A DNA stretch of 16,356 nucleotides from SCTD01 sp046593875. GTDB taxonomy: Bacteria; Actinomycetota; Actinomycetes; Mycobacteriales; SCTD01. Each line of letters begins with the position of its first letter. Positions within the stretch are counted from its first letter, which is position 1. Positions 13,741-16,356 of the stretch are shown here, in pieces. Where the stretch lies: assembly GCA_046593875.1 (NCBI GenBank), contig JBKJQQ010000156.1, positions 1 through 16,356 of the forward strand. The letters run 5' to 3'. The translations under genes were made by a program, and so were the position numbers. The notes beneath the pieces are model-generated. The model saw nothing but the letters and a program-made list of their open reading frames with translations. It searched no databases and was not told the DNA's origin.

Positions 13741-16356
13741 CTAGCGGGTGTCGCTGCTGTCGAGCGTCAGCGCGGCGCGCCCGGCCTCGAGCCGCGCGAC
13801 GGGCACGCGGAACGGCGAGCAGGAGACGTAGTCGAGGCCGGCCTCGGCGAAGAAGTGCACGCTGTCAGGGTCCCCGCCGTGCTCGCCGCACACACCGATC
13901 TTCAGGTCCGGCTTCGTGGCCCTGCCCTCCTCGACGGCGATGCGCACGAGCCGGCCGATGCCGGGACGGTCAATCGACTCGAAGGGGCTGACGCCGAAGA
14001 TGCCCAGCTCGAGGTACTGGCTGAAGAAGGACGCCTCGACGTCGTCGCGGCTGAAGCCGTAGCCCATCTGCGTGAGGTCGTTGGTGCCGAAGGAGAAGAA
14101 GTCCGCGGACTCGGCGATGGAGCCGGCGGTCAGCGCCGCGCGCGGGATCTCGATCATCGTGCCGATGAGCGCCTGGACGTCCTGGCCGGTCTGCGCGGCA
14201 ACCTCGCGCACGACCTGCTCGGCCTCCTCGCGCACGATCTCGAGCTCCTGCACGGCGGCGACCAGCGGCACCATGATCTCCGGCTGCGGGTCGAGCCCCT
14301 CGGCCAGCAGGGCGGCGGCGGCCTCGGCCAAGGCGCGTACCTGGACCGCGAACAGCCCCGGGATCACCAGTCCGAGACGCACACCGCGCAGGCCGATCAT
14401 CGGGTTGGACTCGTGCAGCCGGCGCACGTGCTCGAGCAGCTTCTGCTTCTTCTCGTCGACGGGCTGCCCGGTCGCCTCCGCGACGGCGACCTCCACCTGC
14501 AGCTCGACGTAGTCGGGCAGGAACTCGTGCAGGGGCGGGTCGAGCAGGCGCACCGTCACGGGCAGCCCGTCCATCGCGCGCAGGATCCCCTCGAAGTCCT
14601 CGCGCTGCAGCGGGAGCAGCGCGGCGAGCGCCGCCTGCTGCTCCTGCGTCGAGTCCGACAGCACGAGGTCCTCGACCATCTGCCGACGCTCGCCCAGGAA
14701 CATGTGCTCGGTCCGGCACAGCCCGATCCCCTGCGCCCCGAAGCGGCGCGCGCGCACGGCGTCCTCGGGGGTGTCGGCGTTGGTGCGGACGCCCAGCACC
14801 CGGGTGGCGTCGGCGTGCGCCATCAGCCGCTTCACGGCCTGCACGAGGTCGTCGCCGTCGGCGACCGCCATCGCACCCTCGAAGTACTCGACCACCGGGC
14901 TCGCGATCACCGCGACCTCACCGAGGAAGACCGCGCCGGACGTGCCGTCGATCGACAGCAGATCGCCTTCTCGTACGACGATCTCGCCGACGGTGACCGT
15001 GCGCGTGACCGCGTCGACCTCGAGCTCCTCGGCGCCGCAGACGCAGGTCTTGCCCATGCCGCGCGCCACGACGGCGGCGTGGCTGGTCTTGCCGCCGCGG
15101 GCGGTGAGGATGCCCTGCGCAGCGATCATCCCGGCCAGGTCGTCGGGGTTGGTCTCGCGGCGGACGAGGATGACCGCCTCGCCGGCCGCGGCCTGCCGTA
15201 CTGCCTCGTCGCTGTCGAAGACCGCCTTGCCGACCGCGGCGCCCGGGCTGGCTCCCATGCCGCGCGTCAGCGGCACGGCGTCCTCGGTGGAGCCGAACCT
15301 GGGGAACATCAGCTGCGCGAGCTGCGCGCCGGACACCCGCTGCAGCGCCTCGTCGAGGGTGATGAGGCCCTCGTCGACGAGCTGGGTGGCGATGCGGAAG
15401 GCGGCTCCGGCGGTGCGCTTGCCGACGCGGGTCTGCAGCATCCAGAGCTTGCCGCGCTCGATCGTGAACTCGATGTCGCACAGGTCGCGGTAGTGCTTCT
15501 CGAGCCGCTCCATGATGCCGATCAGCTCGGCGAAGCAGGCCGGGTCGATCTGCTCGAGGTCCTGCAGCGGCACGGTGTTGCGGATGCCGGCGACGACGTC
15601 CTCGCCCTGGGCGTTCTGCAGGTAGTCGCCGTAGAGGCCCTGCGCGCCGCTGCCCGGGTCACGGGTGAAGCAGACGCCGGTGCCGGAGTCCATGCCGAGG
15701 TTGCCGAACACCATCGAGCACACGTTGACGGCGGTGCCGAGGTCGGACGGGATCCGCTCCTGACGGCGGTAGAGCTTGGCCCGGTCGGTGTTCCAGCTGT
15801 CGAAGACGGCGCGCACGGCGAGGTCCATCTGCGCCCGCGGCTCCTGCGGGAAGGGCGCGCCGGTCTGCTCCTGCACGATCGCCTGGAAGCGGCGCACCAG
15901 CGCCTCGAGGTCGGCGGCGTCCAGGTCGAGGTCGCTGGTCGTGCCCTTCGCCTTCTTGGCCGCGTCGAGCTCGTGCTCGAACAGCTCGCCGTCGACGTCC
16001 AGCACCGTCTTGCCGAACATCTGCAGCAGCCGCCGGTAGGAGTCCCAGGCGAAGCGGTCGCTGCCGGCCTGCTGCGCCAGGCCCGCGACGCTCTGGTCGT
16101 TCAGCCCGATGTTCAGGACGGTGTCCATCATCCCGGGCATCGAGAACTTGCCCCCGGAGCGGACGCTGACCAGCAGCGGGTCAGCGTGGTCGCCGAGCGA
16201 CTTGCCCATCGCCGCCTCGAGCCGGACGAGGTGCTCGTCGATCTCCGGGGTCAGGCCGTCGGGAGCCGCGCCGGTCTCGAGGAAGGCCCGGCAGGCCTCG
16301 GTGGTGATGACGAAGCCGGGCGGGACGGGAAGCCCCAGGTTGGTCATCTCGGCGAG
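13741..16356 (-). CDS. ppdK: Pyruvate, phosphate dikinase (N-terminus cut by window edge)
   Basis: This enzyme interconverts pyruvate, ATP and phosphate with PEP, AMP and pyrophosphate. About 870 residues are visible. The frame runs off the right edge reading L-A-E before the internal MTNLGLPVPPGF, so a short N-terminal piece (roughly 25 residues, by comparison with the family) is missing and the internal ATG at 16347 is not the start. Counted from that Met, the nucleotide-binding domain includes CFTRDPGSGAQGLYGDYLQ (226-243). The phosphohistidine domain has GGKTSHAAVVARGMGK (418-433, catalytic His423; the neighbouring Thr is the regulatory site in characterised PPDKs). The C-terminal TIM barrel shows CRTEHMF (544-550), LLDPPLHEF, NPMIGLRGVRLG, FFSFGTNDLTQMGYGF (750-765) and CGEHGG (catalytic Cys820). 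All are intact. Its TAG stop abuts the GTG of the DUF218 gene. Confidence 0.97.
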   Translation of the reverse strand, partial: LAEMTNLGLPVPPGFVITTEACRAFLETGAAPDGLTPEIDEHLVRLEAAMGKSLGDHADPLLVSVRSGGKFSMPGMMDTVLNIGLNDQSVAGLAQQAGSDRFAWDSYRRLLQMFGKTVLDVDGELFEHELDAAKKAKGTTSDLDLDAADLEALVRRFQAIVQEQTGAPFPQEPRAQMDLAVRAVFDSWNTDRAKLYRRQERIPSDLGTAVNVCSMVFGNLGMDSGTGVCFTRDPGSGAQGLYGDYLQNAQGEDVVAGIRNTVPLQDLEQIDPACFAELIGIMERLEKHYRDLCDIEFTIERGKLWMLQTRVGKRTAGAAFRIATQLVDEGLITLDEALQRVSGAQLAQLMFPRFGSTEDAVPLTRGMGASPGAAVGKAVFDSDEAVRQAAAGEAVILVRRETNPDDLAGMIAAQGILTARGGKTSHAAVVARGMGKTCVCGAEELEVDAVTRTVTVGEIVVREGDLLSIDGTSGAVFLGEVAVIASPVVEYFEGAMAVADGDDLVQAVKRLMAHADATRVLGVRTNADTPEDAVRARRFGAQGIGLCRTEHMFLGERRQMVEDLVLSDSTQEQQAALAALLPLQREDFEGILRAMDGLPVTVRLLDPPLHEFLPDYVELQVEVAVAEATGQPVDEKKQKLLEHVRRLHESNPMIGLRGVRLGLVIPGLFAVQVRALAEAAAALLAEGLDPQPEIMVPLVAAVQELEIVREEAEQVVREVAAQTGQDVQALIGTMIEIPRAALTAGSIAESADFFSFGTNDLTQMGYGFSRDDVEASFFSQYLELGIFGVSPFESIDRPGIGRLVRIAVEEGRATKPDLKIGVCGEHGGDPDSVHFFAEAGLDYVSCSPFRVPVARLEAGRAALTLDSSDTR

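Noticed and set aside
1..16356. tRNA or rRNA genes, CRISPR arrays, insertion sequences, att sites
   Set aside because: Almost all of the window is filled by recognisable genes. The few gaps show no cloverleaf, no spaced direct repeats and no transposase or terminal repeats.

Overview
The window comes from a very GC-rich bacterium, almost certainly an actinomycete. The GC content looks to be around 70% by eye, third codon positions are almost always G or C, GTG and TTG starts occur, neighbouring genes overlap by ATGA or GTGA, and at least one gene looks leaderless. The gene families present (DUF456, a dgt-dnaG pair, an HrdB/SigA-like sigma factor, pyruvate phosphate dikinase, a luciferase-like oxidoreductase) fit an actinobacterium such as a nocardioid. 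I cannot name a genus from the sequence alone. Nothing looks like a phage, transposon, plasmid, CRISPR array or RNA gene cluster. This is ordinary chromosome.

Layout. Positions 1-59 are the tail of an upstream plus-strand gene, followed by a strong hairpin (88-124). A two-gene plus-strand unit follows: a DUF456 membrane protein and an EamA/DMT-type permease, overlapping by one base. This unit meets, head-on, a minus-strand gene for a small exported protein of unknown function. That gene is divergent from a plus-strand CapA-like lipoprotein (2091-3224). CapA in turn ends on a shared CTAG with the last gene of a long minus-strand cluster.

The minus-strand cluster (9537 down to 3221) reads rsgA - dgt - dnaG - rpoD-type sigma - M28 lipoprotein peptidase. 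The gaps are only 10, 42, 21 and 13 bases, so it is probably one transcript. It joins 30S ribosome maturation, dNTP-pool control, replication priming and transcription initiation, and so resembles the macromolecular synthesis operon (rpsU-dnaG-rpoD) of other phyla. In well-known actinobacteria dnaG and the principal sigma gene are not adjacent.

Facing it is a plus-strand trio with overlapping stops and starts: an aldehyde dehydrogenase, a luciferase-like flavin or F420 oxidoreductase and an aminoglycoside-phosphotransferase-like kinase (9735-13041). The right end holds pyruvate phosphate dikinase, cut by the window edge, and a DUF218/YdcF-like membrane protein whose GTG start directly abuts the PPDK stop.

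The most interesting stretch is the 197-base gap at 9538-9734. It appears to hold two divergent promoters whose -35 boxes lie on the same bases. The inferred rsgA leader is about 135 nt and contains a 14-codon open reading frame with an excellent Shine-Dalgarno sequence, a 5' hairpin, and a 9-base segment perfectly complementary to the bases directly before the weak TTG start of rsgA. Together these look like a candidate leader-peptide or attenuation-type control of the whole cluster. This is inference from sequence and untested.
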